From Mesorhizobium sp. WSM4311 (GTDB taxonomy: Bacteria; Pseudomonadota; Alphaproteobacteria; Rhizobiales; Rhizobiaceae), in NCBI RefSeq assembly GCF_002295115.1, contig NZ_NSFV01000007.1:310001-374000 (forward strand): DNA of 64,000 bases. Reading direction: 5' to 3'. Positions 29,142-37,312 of the stretch are shown here, piece by piece. Numbering within the stretch: position 1 is the first letter of the stretch; the number at the start of each line of letters is the position of its first letter. A model generated the notes under the pieces. It made no database searches and was not told the origin of the DNA. It was given only the letters and a program-made list of their open reading frames with translations. The translations under genes were made by a program, and so were the position numbers.

Positions 29142-30395
29142 GTGATCAAGCAGGCGGCCGATGTGGCCGCAGCGCTGGCCGCGCTTCGGATGCTTTACGC
29201 AGATTTGCAATGCGGCAATCCAGCGGCGTGCAAAAGACTGTCGCGCGCGATGCTCGAGCCGGAGTTGGCACGGCTCGGCATCTCACGCGTCGGGGATATC
29301 ACTGGCTTGGACCACATCGGCATTCCGGTCTGGTTCGCAGCCAGGCCTGCCTCGCGGTCGCTATGCATCGCCAACGGCAAAGGGGTCACCGAAGAGGGCG
29401 CATGGCTTTCGGCAGTGATGGAGAGCGCCGAACAAGCCATCGCGGAGGAGGCATCGCTCCTCGTCAGCTTCGTTGCCAGCCGGGCCGCCGTCGCCCGGAA
29501 GGGGCTGCGCAGCATACCACTCGAGCGGCAGGCCCGCTGCGCAGCTCGCCGCCTGACCCAGGAGGCCGAGCTTGGCTGGGTGATGGGCCTGTCACTGAGG
29601 ACGGGCGAGCCGGTATTCGCGCCTTATGAGCTCGTCGGCATGGATATGGTTTCCTCGGCGCCGTGGAATACGCGCGACTTTCGAATGTCGTCACTCGGCC
29701 TTGCCGCGGGGGGCGACCTGGCGAGCGCCATCCTGCACGGGCTGCGGGAACTGGTCGAGGAGGATGCCATTTTCGGTCCGCTTGCCGGCGGCGCGCCGGC
29801 CGAGCGTCGCGACGTGATCTTCAATCGTCCCCGCGCGACAGGGATCGCCTGGGCGATCGAAAAGTTGGCGGAACGGGATATCGAGGCACGCTTCGTGCAA
29901 GTCTCGGACGACATCGCCATGCCGGTTGTCATGGCCGCCCTGAAGCCTCGACATGGAGATCAGGCCGGCCTTGCGTATTTCTGCGGATCAGCCTGCAGGT
30001 CCACCGTGGAGGATGCCGCGTTGGCGGCCCTGCTCGAGGCTGTGCAAAGCCGGCTGACATATATCTCCGGGGCGCGAGACGATCTCTATGCCGAGGAGTA
30101 TCACCGGCAACTGAGACCGGGGACCGAAGCTCTTTTCGGCGGCCACCGGTTCTCCGACGAGCGGCCTGCTGAAGAATCTGGCCAGGATGGATCGGATGAC
30201 CTCGCCGTGCTGCTTGCGGCAGTGTTCGCAGCAGGCATTGGCGACGTCTATGCCTTTCCTCTCGGCGGTTGCCGCTATGGCTTCGAAGTTGTGCGGGTCC
30301 TGGCCGACGATCTGGTTGCCTTCGAGGTCGTGAGAGGCAGCGCCCGCACCGGCCGAGCTGGCCACAAGCTGTTGCGCAGGTGGATGCATTCGTGA
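29142..30395 (+). CDS. YcaO-family ATP-dependent cyclodehydratase/thioamide synthetase
   Basis: 417 residues from a GTG at 29142. Seen: GLDHIGIPVWFAARPASRS followed by NGKGVTEEGAWLSAVMESAE, the conserved YcaO core with its ATP- and Mg-binding glutamates (MESAEQAIAEE). A further AALLEAVQSRLTYISGARDD segment holds the second conserved Glu/Arg region. YcaO enzymes activate peptide backbone amides with ATP, giving azolines or, with TfuA, thioamides. The gene overlaps tfuA by 4 bases (GTGA), so the two are co-translated. This strongly suggests a thioamidation pair. The substrate is not evident. Confidence 0.9.
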   Translation: MIKQAADVAAALAALRMLYADLQCGNPAACKRLSRAMLEPELARLGISRVGDITGLDHIGIPVWFAARPASRSLCIANGKGVTEEGAWLSAVMESAEQAIAEEASLLVSFVASRAAVARKGLRSIPLERQARCAARRLTQEAELGWVMGLSLRTGEPVFAPYELVGMDMVSSAPWNTRDFRMSSLGLAAGGDLASAILHGLRELVEEDAIFGPLAGGAPAERRDVIFNRPRATGIAWAIEKLAERDIEARFVQVSDDIAMPVVMAALKPRHGDQAGLAYFCGSACRSTVEDAALAALLEAVQSRLTYISGARDDLYAEEYHRQLRPGTEALFGGHRFSDERPAEESGQDGSDDLAVLLAAVFAAGIGDVYAFPLGGCRYGFEVVRVLADDLVAFEVVRGSARTGRAGHKLLRRWMHS

Positions 30396-31108
30396 AGCCC
30401 ATTGTCTTTGCCGGACCCAGCCTGCACGGCCTCCAGTTGCCGAGCGAAAGCCGCGTCGAGTTCGCGCCGCCGGCGGGTTGCGGCGATCTGCTGAGGGCGG
30501 CCAGGGAGGGCCGTGGCGTCATCGGGCTCATCGACGGAACGTTCGAGTCCGGCCCGGCCGTCTGGCACAAGGAAATCCTGTTCGCCTTGGCGTCCGGCTG
30601 TACGGTCCTGGGGGCGTCCAGCATGGGGGCCATTCGAGCAGCCGAGTGCGCGGCATTCGGCATGATCGGTATCGGGCAGGTGTTCGAGGACTTTCTCGCC
30701 GGCAGGCGAAGCGCCGATGCGGACGTCGCCCTGATCCATGGGCCGATGGAGCTCGGCTATGTCCCGCTCAGCGTAGCGCTGGTCGATGTGGAAGACGCGG
30801 TCGCCCGCATGCACGCGGCCAGAGAATTGTCCGATACATTGCGCGACGAGATCGTTGGCCAGGCGAGAGCCATGTTCTTCAAGTCGCGAACGTGGCCCAG
30901 CCTGCTATCGGCAGCCGGAGCGGACACTGGCTGCTCGCAAAGGATCACGCGCTGGATTGCAAGCAACGGCCCGGGATTGAAGGCCCGCGACGCCCAGCTG
31001 CTCCTCGAAGCACTGCCTGGAACCGGGCGCCGGGACGACCGTATCGACACGGCTTTCCTGGAAACAAGGTTCTTTTCCAAGCTGATAGCCGGGATGGGGG
31101 ATGGATGA
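30392..31108 (+). CDS. tfuA: TfuA-like protein
   Basis: 238 residues from the GTG at 30392, overlapping ycaO by 4 bases. Seen: IVFAGPSLHG at the N-terminus, VIGLIDGTFESGPAVWHKEI, then ASSMGAIRAAECAAFGM and GVGxVFxxF-type IGIGQVFEDF, the core of the TfuA family (named from the trifolitoxin locus). TfuA partners with YcaO to deliver sulfur for peptide thioamidation, as shown for thioamidated peptides and for methyl-coenzyme M reductase. The stop overlaps the next start (ATGA). Length is that of the family. Confidence 0.92.
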   Translation: MKPIVFAGPSLHGLQLPSESRVEFAPPAGCGDLLRAAREGRGVIGLIDGTFESGPAVWHKEILFALASGCTVLGASSMGAIRAAECAAFGMIGIGQVFEDFLAGRRSADADVALIHGPMELGYVPLSVALVDVEDAVARMHAARELSDTLRDEIVGQARAMFFKSRTWPSLLSAAGADTGCSQRITRWIASNGPGLKARDAQLLLEALPGTGRRDDRIDTAFLETRFFSKLIAGMGDG

Positions 31109-32439
31109 TGGACACGCGTGGACGTTTTACGGCGGGCGCCGTGCTGGTGCTCGCGTTCGTCACCCTTCCGGTCGTTTGGTATCTTCGACCGGTGCCCGCT
31201 GCCGGCAAAGAAGGACAACCCTGCGCATATGGCGCTGCCTACGGAATGGTGTACGACCTGGCGACGGGCGACGAGGTCAAGGTCACTCCGGATACCGTCG
31301 GGCCGGCGATGACGCAGGTGCGCAATTGCGCCGAAGATCGCCTGGCTGATGCCGAGCGAAGCAGATATGCGCAACAGAGCCAGCTGTTGCCGATCGCAAG
31401 CGCCGGCGCCCACGCGATGGAACGCGATATTGTCCTGGTCGAACTCGCGGCAGCAATCTCTGTCGACGTCACGGTGGACGAGCAAAGCCGCATCGCCCGG
31501 CGCCTTTTGGCTCAGATCGGAGGAAGCAACGTCAACGAAATCGTCGAGCACAGCGGCGCGAGAGACCTGTTGGCCGCGAATGGCTGGGTCGGGCAGACGC
31601 CGGGCAAATACGCGCAGTACGTCAAGCAATACCTGGACAACTGCCGAACGGCGCAGGTTCCCGTGCCTGACGCGATATCCAGCGGAGGGCACTGGTCCAG
31701 CCCCTTCGATCTCGCAGCCGATGCAGGCAAATACTTCTTCGGCAAGGACATAAAGAAGAAATTGACGCTTTGGAAATACGACGCGGGCAGTCAGGGCATG
31801 TGCGTGACCTTGCTGCGCGAGGCGTATCCGGACGAGCATGGAAATCAACCCGTCCCGCTGATTGGAACGATCTGTACGGATGCAGGCCGAAAATATGCCT
31901 GTTTCTTTGACAATATAGTTTACGGAAAAGATGGAAGTACCCAGCGCATCGACGAAGCGACGATGCTTTCAACCAGCTTTGACCAACTTGCACATCCAGC
32001 CGATTACGATGATGATTGCAACCTGTGCCATCTTGGAGACAATCCGCTCATCGTCCATCCAGGAATGCGCTTGGGCGAAATTCTCAATCCGAATGCCGAC
32101 AAGACAAATAGCGATCAGTTCGCATTCGTCGAGTTCGGCGCGCCGCTGCTGAGTTGGATCAACCCGGCGCCTGTGGATTCGACCGGAGAAGGCGGCGCCT
32201 GCATGAGGTGCCACGATATTCCACGTACGCGCACTTCCTACTGTTCGACGGTCCTTGGCAACGCCGCCAACGACACCATGCCACCAAGCTGGCATCACGG
32301 AGAGAACGATGAATTCTGGCCCGACAAAGATGGCTGCTTTTCGGACTCCGTGAGCGGCCTGAAAAAGTACTTTGCGAGCATGCGAAGATTGAAGTCGGTA
32401 TGCGACGGAGTTCCAGAGAAATCCTGCCCCGAGAAATAG
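31105..32439 (+). CDS. Periplasmic two-haem c-type cytochrome-like protein
   Basis: 444 residues from the ATG at 31105, in an ATGA overlap with tfuA. An N-terminal membrane segment (~10-30: AGAVLVLAFVTLPVVWYL) serves as signal or anchor. Two haem c motifs are seen: CNLCH at ~305-309 and CMRCH at ~366-370. Many other cysteines (CAYG, NCAEDR, MCVTLL, ICTDAG) suggest disulfides. I do not recognise the N-terminal 300 residues. Linkage to YcaO-TfuA suggests a redox step or quality control in the periplasm. A short hairpin follows the stop, so this looks like the end of the operon. Confidence 0.8.
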   Translation: MMDTRGRFTAGAVLVLAFVTLPVVWYLRPVPAAGKEGQPCAYGAAYGMVYDLATGDEVKVTPDTVGPAMTQVRNCAEDRLADAERSRYAQQSQLLPIASAGAHAMERDIVLVELAAAISVDVTVDEQSRIARRLLAQIGGSNVNEIVEHSGARDLLAANGWVGQTPGKYAQYVKQYLDNCRTAQVPVPDAISSGGHWSSPFDLAADAGKYFFGKDIKKKLTLWKYDAGSQGMCVTLLREAYPDEHGNQPVPLIGTICTDAGRKYACFFDNIVYGKDGSTQRIDEATMLSTSFDQLAHPADYDDDCNLCHLGDNPLIVHPGMRLGEILNPNADKTNSDQFAFVEFGAPLLSWINPAPVDSTGEGGACMRCHDIPRTRTSYCSTVLGNAANDTMPPSWHHGENDEFWPDKDGCFSDSVSGLKKYFASMRRLKSVCDGVPEKSCPEK

Positions 32440-32450
32440 AGCCTGGTGGG

Positions 32451-32477
32451 GATTTCGGCGCAATCGAAATCGATTTT
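32451..32477 (+). terminator. Possible intrinsic terminator after the YcaO operon
   Basis: GATTTCG (32451-32457) pairs with CGAAATC (32465-32471) across a 7-base loop, followed by GATTTT. It begins 12 bases after the last stop of the operon. The stem is short and the T tract weak. Confidence 0.45.
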
Positions 32478-32834
32478 CCTAGGGGTTGCGTACTCGCCCG
32501 TCACAGGCAGTCCCCTACCTGGCCACCACGGCGAGATTTCGGTCTCGCAGCGAGGGGTCAGATGGGCAGGGGCCTAAGCCCTATCGTGGAGATCAGATCG
32601 CCTGCTTCGTTGGGAAAACCGGATCTCGTCAATTTCCAAGGTCCTTGGGTCGCCCCATCGGGACAGCGCGGGCGATGATCGAGGCCGGATTGCCTGATCT
32701 TGATGGGAATCAGGTATCGCCTCCTGCCCGCCCGTTGTGCCTTCGCCGATCGTGGCAACTCGGCAAAGGTCGCGCCCGGCCGTGTGAGGTGGGCTTCACT
32801 TCGTGGCGGAGTGCCTCGCCGACGGCACGGATGT

Positions 32835-33190
32835 GGTGGGACAAAAAACATTGAAAGACATCGGAGCAGATTTGAATGCCGCGCGATCCCACCGATCGAT
32901 AACCGTTTATTTTCCTTGTTTTGCAAACATCCTCCGGTTCACCAAAGTCTTTTAATATTAATTGCTTATGGCCAATTTCGCCAATCGAGCTTCACTGTGC
33001 CCCAGCACTCTCAGAATGATTGTTCTCATGAAGACGATCCGGGAGCGGGGAGGGCGATCTCTGCCTGCTTCATCTATCTTCGATTCTTGCTGCTGTTCGC
33101 CAGTCAGTCTCTGTATGGCCGCACATAGCGCAGCTATTTCAAGTCTGGAAAGCCCATTGCTCAATGCGTGCGGCAAAGGGCGGTAACGAC
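32835..33190. repeat. Intergenic repeat, copy A (110-nt core plus flank)
   Basis: Core 32835-32944 begins GGTGGGAC and ends TTCACCA. It matches copies at 49712-49822 and 56819-56929. Homology to the 49.7-kb copy continues through 33190, ending at GCGTGCGGCAAAGGGCGGTA. A 72-codon frame on the minus strand (32958-33176, LSRLEIAALCAAIQRLT) is open here but broken in the other copy, so it is probably a relic. From 33191 to 33566 I see nothing further. Confidence 0.7.
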
Positions 33191-33566
33191 CTACTAATGG
33201 GATAGTTTGGAGCGCCTGATCGAGAATGCCGAGGCGGCAAACGGGTGAAACGCCAGCATCCGACCCCGCAGCAGACTTTCGCGTACGGGGCCGTGTATGA
33301 CCGCTCTGCGTCTCATTTCGGCCGGTGCGGCAAGTTTGCCGCTAGCTGAAAGCGGACATCGCCATCAGCACGCTGGGTGCGAAGCCGGAACGAGAGCTGG
33401 CCAACATATCTATTGATGGAGCGCCACGGCACTAGCTTCATTGTCGCAAAGATGCGCGCCGATAGCTACGTAATGCCATTATCCTGTTGCGGTTTGACGA
33501 CGGGTGTTACCAAGCCCTACTTGTATGCAATAGCGACAACACCTTATTGATATCGAGAACCGATCA
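33191..33566. other. Intergenic, no gene seen
   Basis: 376 bases between repeat copy A and the Abi_C-like gene. It must hold the promoter of the latter. No other structure was recognised. Confidence 0.4.
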
Positions 33567-34394
33567 ATGAAAATGGAGAGTTCCTGGCGATTCGATACAC
33601 CCGGTCCCATGCCATCTGAAGCGGTGCGTGAGTTCGACACCCTCATCGGCAAGGTCGTGGCTCAAGGCAACCGCTGGCGAATGCTTGAACATTTCAAGGG
33701 ATACTTCGGGGCATCGGGCAGCAGCTCTTCTGAGAGCTGGGCGGAATCCGACCTGAACAGTTTCATGTCGCAGACAGCAGAGAATGCGCCGCTGTTCATC
33801 GAAGCCTTTTACGAGGGGTGTGAGGCGCTGCGCGGCGACGACGGTATTGCTGTCCCTGATGTCGGCCGTATGAACCGCATTCTGAAGGAGCACGGCGTCG
33901 GATACGAAATCAGGCCGCCGGAGCTGGTGGCAGTCGGGTTCCATGAGCCGATCTCCGTCCCCGAGCGCTATCAGTCGCTCGATGAACAGGCGCAGGACAT
34001 TGTGCAGCAATCGCTCCAGCAATCCGAGAAGCTGCTTGCCGAAGGACACCCCCGGCAGGCCGTCCAGGAAATCCTATGGCTGATGGAATCAGTCGTAACG
34101 GCTTTCAAAGGACTCAGCGCCGGCAATTCGACGATTGAAGAAAAATACTTCAACAAGATCGCGCAGGAACTCCGGGCCAAGAAGAAGGGACAAACGATAG
34201 AACAAGTTCTTACTTGGCTCACGACGCTGCATGGCTATCTTTCATCACCGACGGGCGGCGGCGTCAGGCATGGCGTTGACCTTAAGAGTGGCATCACGAT
34301 CAACGCGGATGAGGGGCGACTCTATTGCAACCTGATCCGCAGCTACGTGACCTTCCTTATGGCCGAACACTACCGAATGAGCCGGGGCACCTAG
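33567..34394 (+). CDS. Abi_C-like hypothetical protein (possible abortive-infection type)
   Basis: 275 residues. The N-terminal two thirds are helical and charged. The C-terminal ~80 residues (IEQVLTWLTTLHGYL, then GGGVRHGVDL and LYCNLIRSYVTFLMAEHYR) resemble the abortive-infection C-terminal domain (Abi_C), in which a conserved Gly-x-x-HG turn precedes a helix ending in FL-x-E. It sits tail to tail with a nuclease-STAND NTPase gene 29 bp away. The family call is by eye and tentative; a defence role is inferred from that neighbour. Confidence 0.6.
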   Translation: MKMESSWRFDTPGPMPSEAVREFDTLIGKVVAQGNRWRMLEHFKGYFGASGSSSSESWAESDLNSFMSQTAENAPLFIEAFYEGCEALRGDDGIAVPDVGRMNRILKEHGVGYEIRPPELVAVGFHEPISVPERYQSLDEQAQDIVQQSLQQSEKLLAEGHPRQAVQEILWLMESVVTAFKGLSAGNSTIEEKYFNKIAQELRAKKKGQTIEQVLTWLTTLHGYLSSPTGGGVRHGVDLKSGITINADEGRLYCNLIRSYVTFLMAEHYRMSRGT

Positions 34395-34423
34395 GGACAA
34401 CGCACGCAGCGCCCATTAACCGA

Positions 34424-36799
34424 TCAATGCAGACCCGGGAATTCTTGCAAGGCAGGTCGAATTTTGCTGACCAGCATTTCGCTTGCCCAGGATGCAACTT
34501 GTGGGTTGCCGCCCTCTACCAGCGCAAGAAGCGCAACTTCGATGCGCGCCAACAAGGGGAATGACTTGCGCTCGATAGCTTCATCGATCCAGTCCTCCAC
34601 GCCGGCATGGTCGCGGCGCAGGAACGTATGGATTGAATAGGTGATCGGTTCGACGATGCCCGCATTGTGACAGACGATCGATCCATGCCCCTCGATATGG
34701 TGCATGAGAACCCCGCTCATGTCCTCCTGCAAAACAGGCCGGCGCAGAGCCATGGGCGCTGTACCGATCTCAGTAAGAAGCATGGGATCAGCGCGGCTAG
34801 CTACCGTGCCGTCCGGGGTCTGCGCCACAAATGGATATCCCGCCAAGTGCGCAAGGATCATCCAACTATCCATATCAGCGTACATCTCGCCGTCCGCAAA
34901 TTCCTCCGCGGCAAAAACCTCCTGGACTGCACCGGTTTCCACCATGACCTGACCATCCTCACGGACAGTGAACTCGATGCGGCCTGAGCCTGGCACATTC
35001 ATGGCAAACTTCATCCCCGGCCTTAACTTCTCGGCGCGGGGCTTAACGCTCAGCATCTCTGTGATGAAGTTCATAGGTATCGACCCGCCAATGGTTACAA
35101 AATCGAACAGCGCTTGCGCGCCAATTATGTCCCCCAGCGGCAATCGCGCGCACGCGGCAATGAACCACGCGGCGGCGCTTGGCGGGTTGGCTATTCGCGA
35201 TTTCAGGTCATGAGCCAAATGGAAAGCCAGTTCCGAAGCCAGCAGTTCAGGAAGACGAGCGACAATCACCATATCTTGGTCTTCGTTCACGCTCTCCTTG
35301 GCAAATCCCCTACTTATGAGTTCCTTCAGCTCCCTGGTGTCGATGTGGTCTTTTAGTGTCTTGCGGCGGATGACGAACGTCTCCATCGACTGCAGTACGG
35401 TTGCCGGCAGCCGGCTGTTGTCCGCCGTGTCCACCATCACGGCCTCGGCGAGTGCCCGGTAGCTATGACGAATGACGCTGTTTTCATCAAAGCGCTCCCG
35501 GGCACGATTCAGCAACTCCACCCCCAATAGGGGCGGCAGGGCTGCGGCCAACGCTTCATTCGCATATTGCGGCGAAGTCGTAATATCAGCGCCCAGAGAG
35601 CGCAGTACCCATGGAATTCTATATTCGATTGCCGACTGTCCGCCCTGCATGATCCCGATGCGGTGGTCTGACAAAAGATTGACGGCTTGGCCGAACTCCG
35701 ATGCTGCCAGAACGTCCAGTGTTACGACAGTTGAGCGCCTTCCTATCTTGGTGGCTTTTCGTCCTGTCTCGTTCATGGTCAGACGGGTGGTGACTGTATC
35801 ATCCACCCCGATAACGAGCCGGAGATTACTGCCATACCGATCGCCGGACAGCTCTTCGATATCTCTTCTGACTTCGTCGCGCGCCGTCCCTAAACCGTCG
35901 ATCGCCAGCACAAGTGCCGGGCCATCCTGCTTGGAAAGGCTGGCAAGCCAGTTTCGCGTATCGTTAGCAGAGACGTGCCAGCCCAAGGCATCCCCAAGGA
36001 TTGCGGAAATCATGGAAATTATCCCTCCACCATGGCTGTCCGCCTCTACGAAGAGAACAGCCATGTCATCAACGGAGAACTGGCTCAGAGCGACCTCGCG
36101 CAGAACATTGCTTTTGCCCGCCAGCGGTGCGCCCTCGACAATGGTAATCCGTTTCCTTGCACGGACATTGTCCAGTACCTCGGCTGTCGCAGAGCGGGGA
36201 ATGAGAAACCCCTCTACAAAAGGCTTCTCAAATTCGTCCCAGCGCCCAGTCATGTCAGCAAGCGTAGTGTCGGTAGCAGCGCGAACGGCGCTCATCCACA
36301 CGCGGGAGCTAGGCCCCATCAGTACCTCGACCGCCCGCTGCAGGTCGGAAGCGGCGAGCATGCCGGCGGCAGAGAACAGCTTTCCGAGCGCAACTTCCGA
36401 TGGCGTACCCGGCTGCCATTCTTTGGCGGCATGTGTTTCGATTAAGGTAAGGTCCACGCCGTTCGTGATGACGACGAGAGGAGGACGCGGGTCAACCATC
36501 CGCGCATATGACAGCCCCTGATCCGTGTCGTCTTGGGTAAGCGGAAGCCCCTCCCTCTTTAATTCCAGAACAGCCAGCGGCGTCGAACCGTGAAACACGA
36601 GTATGTCGGCGCGCGCCTGCGCTTGTGAAGCCGCCGCGCCGTCCACCTCGACAATCTTATGGCCGAACTTGAACGTGAATTTTAATTGATGTTTCAGGCT
36701 GCCAGGGGGCAGCCATGGGAAGGCCAAGAGAAGCACAGCGTGAATCCGCGCCTCCAGATCGGCTTCGGTCGGCGCGGTGGTCACCGGCACTAAGGTCAA
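34424..36799 (-). CDS. PD-(D/E)XK nuclease-STAND NTPase fusion, candidate antiphage protein
   Basis: 791 residues from the TTG at 36799, chosen because AGGAG lies 5 bases upstream. The frame is open further but the upstream residues look non-coding. Residues ~10-130 match the type I restriction HsdR N-terminal nuclease domain: D65 in ARADILVF and E79-x-K81 in AVLELKREG. A P-loop NTPase follows, with Walker A GAPLAGKS at 223-230 and Walker B ALVLAIDG at ~295-302. The rest is helical without clear repeats and may be a sensor. A nuclease fused to a STAND-type ATPase is the plan of Avs-like defence proteins, but close homology is not claimed. Confidence 0.75.
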   Translation of the reverse strand: MTLVPVTTAPTEADLEARIHAVLLLAFPWLPPGSLKHQLKFTFKFGHKIVEVDGAAASQAQARADILVFHGSTPLAVLELKREGLPLTQDDTDQGLSYARMVDPRPPLVVITNGVDLTLIETHAAKEWQPGTPSEVALGKLFSAAGMLAASDLQRAVEVLMGPSSRVWMSAVRAATDTTLADMTGRWDEFEKPFVEGFLIPRSATAEVLDNVRARKRITIVEGAPLAGKSNVLREVALSQFSVDDMAVLFVEADSHGGGIISMISAILGDALGWHVSANDTRNWLASLSKQDGPALVLAIDGLGTARDEVRRDIEELSGDRYGSNLRLVIGVDDTVTTRLTMNETGRKATKIGRRSTVVTLDVLAASEFGQAVNLLSDHRIGIMQGGQSAIEYRIPWVLRSLGADITTSPQYANEALAAALPPLLGVELLNRARERFDENSVIRHSYRALAEAVMVDTADNSRLPATVLQSMETFVIRRKTLKDHIDTRELKELISRGFAKESVNEDQDMVIVARLPELLASELAFHLAHDLKSRIANPPSAAAWFIAACARLPLGDIIGAQALFDFVTIGGSIPMNFITEMLSVKPRAEKLRPGMKFAMNVPGSGRIEFTVREDGQVMVETGAVQEVFAAEEFADGEMYADMDSWMILAHLAGYPFVAQTPDGTVASRADPMLLTEIGTAPMALRRPVLQEDMSGVLMHHIEGHGSIVCHNAGIVEPITYSIHTFLRRDHAGVEDWIDEAIERKSFPLLARIEVALLALVEGGNPQVASWASEMLVSKIRPALQEFPGLH

Positions 36800-37312
36800 G
36801 GACGCTCCTGACGATTGAAGTGTATGCGTGTTGCGATAGTCCCAGATACCGCACCAATAGGTCAAGCTAACGGCTTGATCTGTATTTCCCGAGGGCGCGG
36901 CCGCGCCGCGCAATCGCTTCGTGCAACGGCTGCCGTTCCGCACAATTCACGACGTGTGGCACTCATGCTCGACCGACGCCAGGAAAGGCGCGAGCACAGC
37001 CGGTGCGCCGCTGTCATCGTGTGCGGGCATCCTTGAGGATGTCGGTCTTAGCGGCAAGCCGTGTGCGTCTCGCACGGTTCTGCGGCTCACATCGCCGGAA
37101 ACGCACGCTTGAGGCCTTTACCGGTGCACGGCGTGCTCCGCCACAGGTAGTCTTGGTAACGCGGCACCAATCGTCCGCTGTTGCCGACATGCGCGGGACT
37201 GCGGTTTATGTGCCGTTTTTTTGGGACCGACCGGTTGCTTGGGTGCCCCATTTTTCCGGTGGTCAAGAAGCCGGTGAGTTGGAAGGACAAATACTGGCAG
37301 CCGGTCCGGCCC
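36800..37312. other. Intergenic, with a degenerate repeat at 37161-37245
   Basis: 513 bases with broken frames. The stretch 37161-37245 (CAATCGTCCGCTGTTGCC and beyond) is about three-quarters identical by eye to 43186-43275, which lies on the other side of the four-gene exported operon. Nothing else was recognised. Confidence 0.45.

Noticed and set aside
30478..31104. Extended N-terminus of the haem protein reaching back into tfuA
   Set aside because: The region is out of frame within tfuA. The signal segment and the ATGA junction fix the start at 31105.
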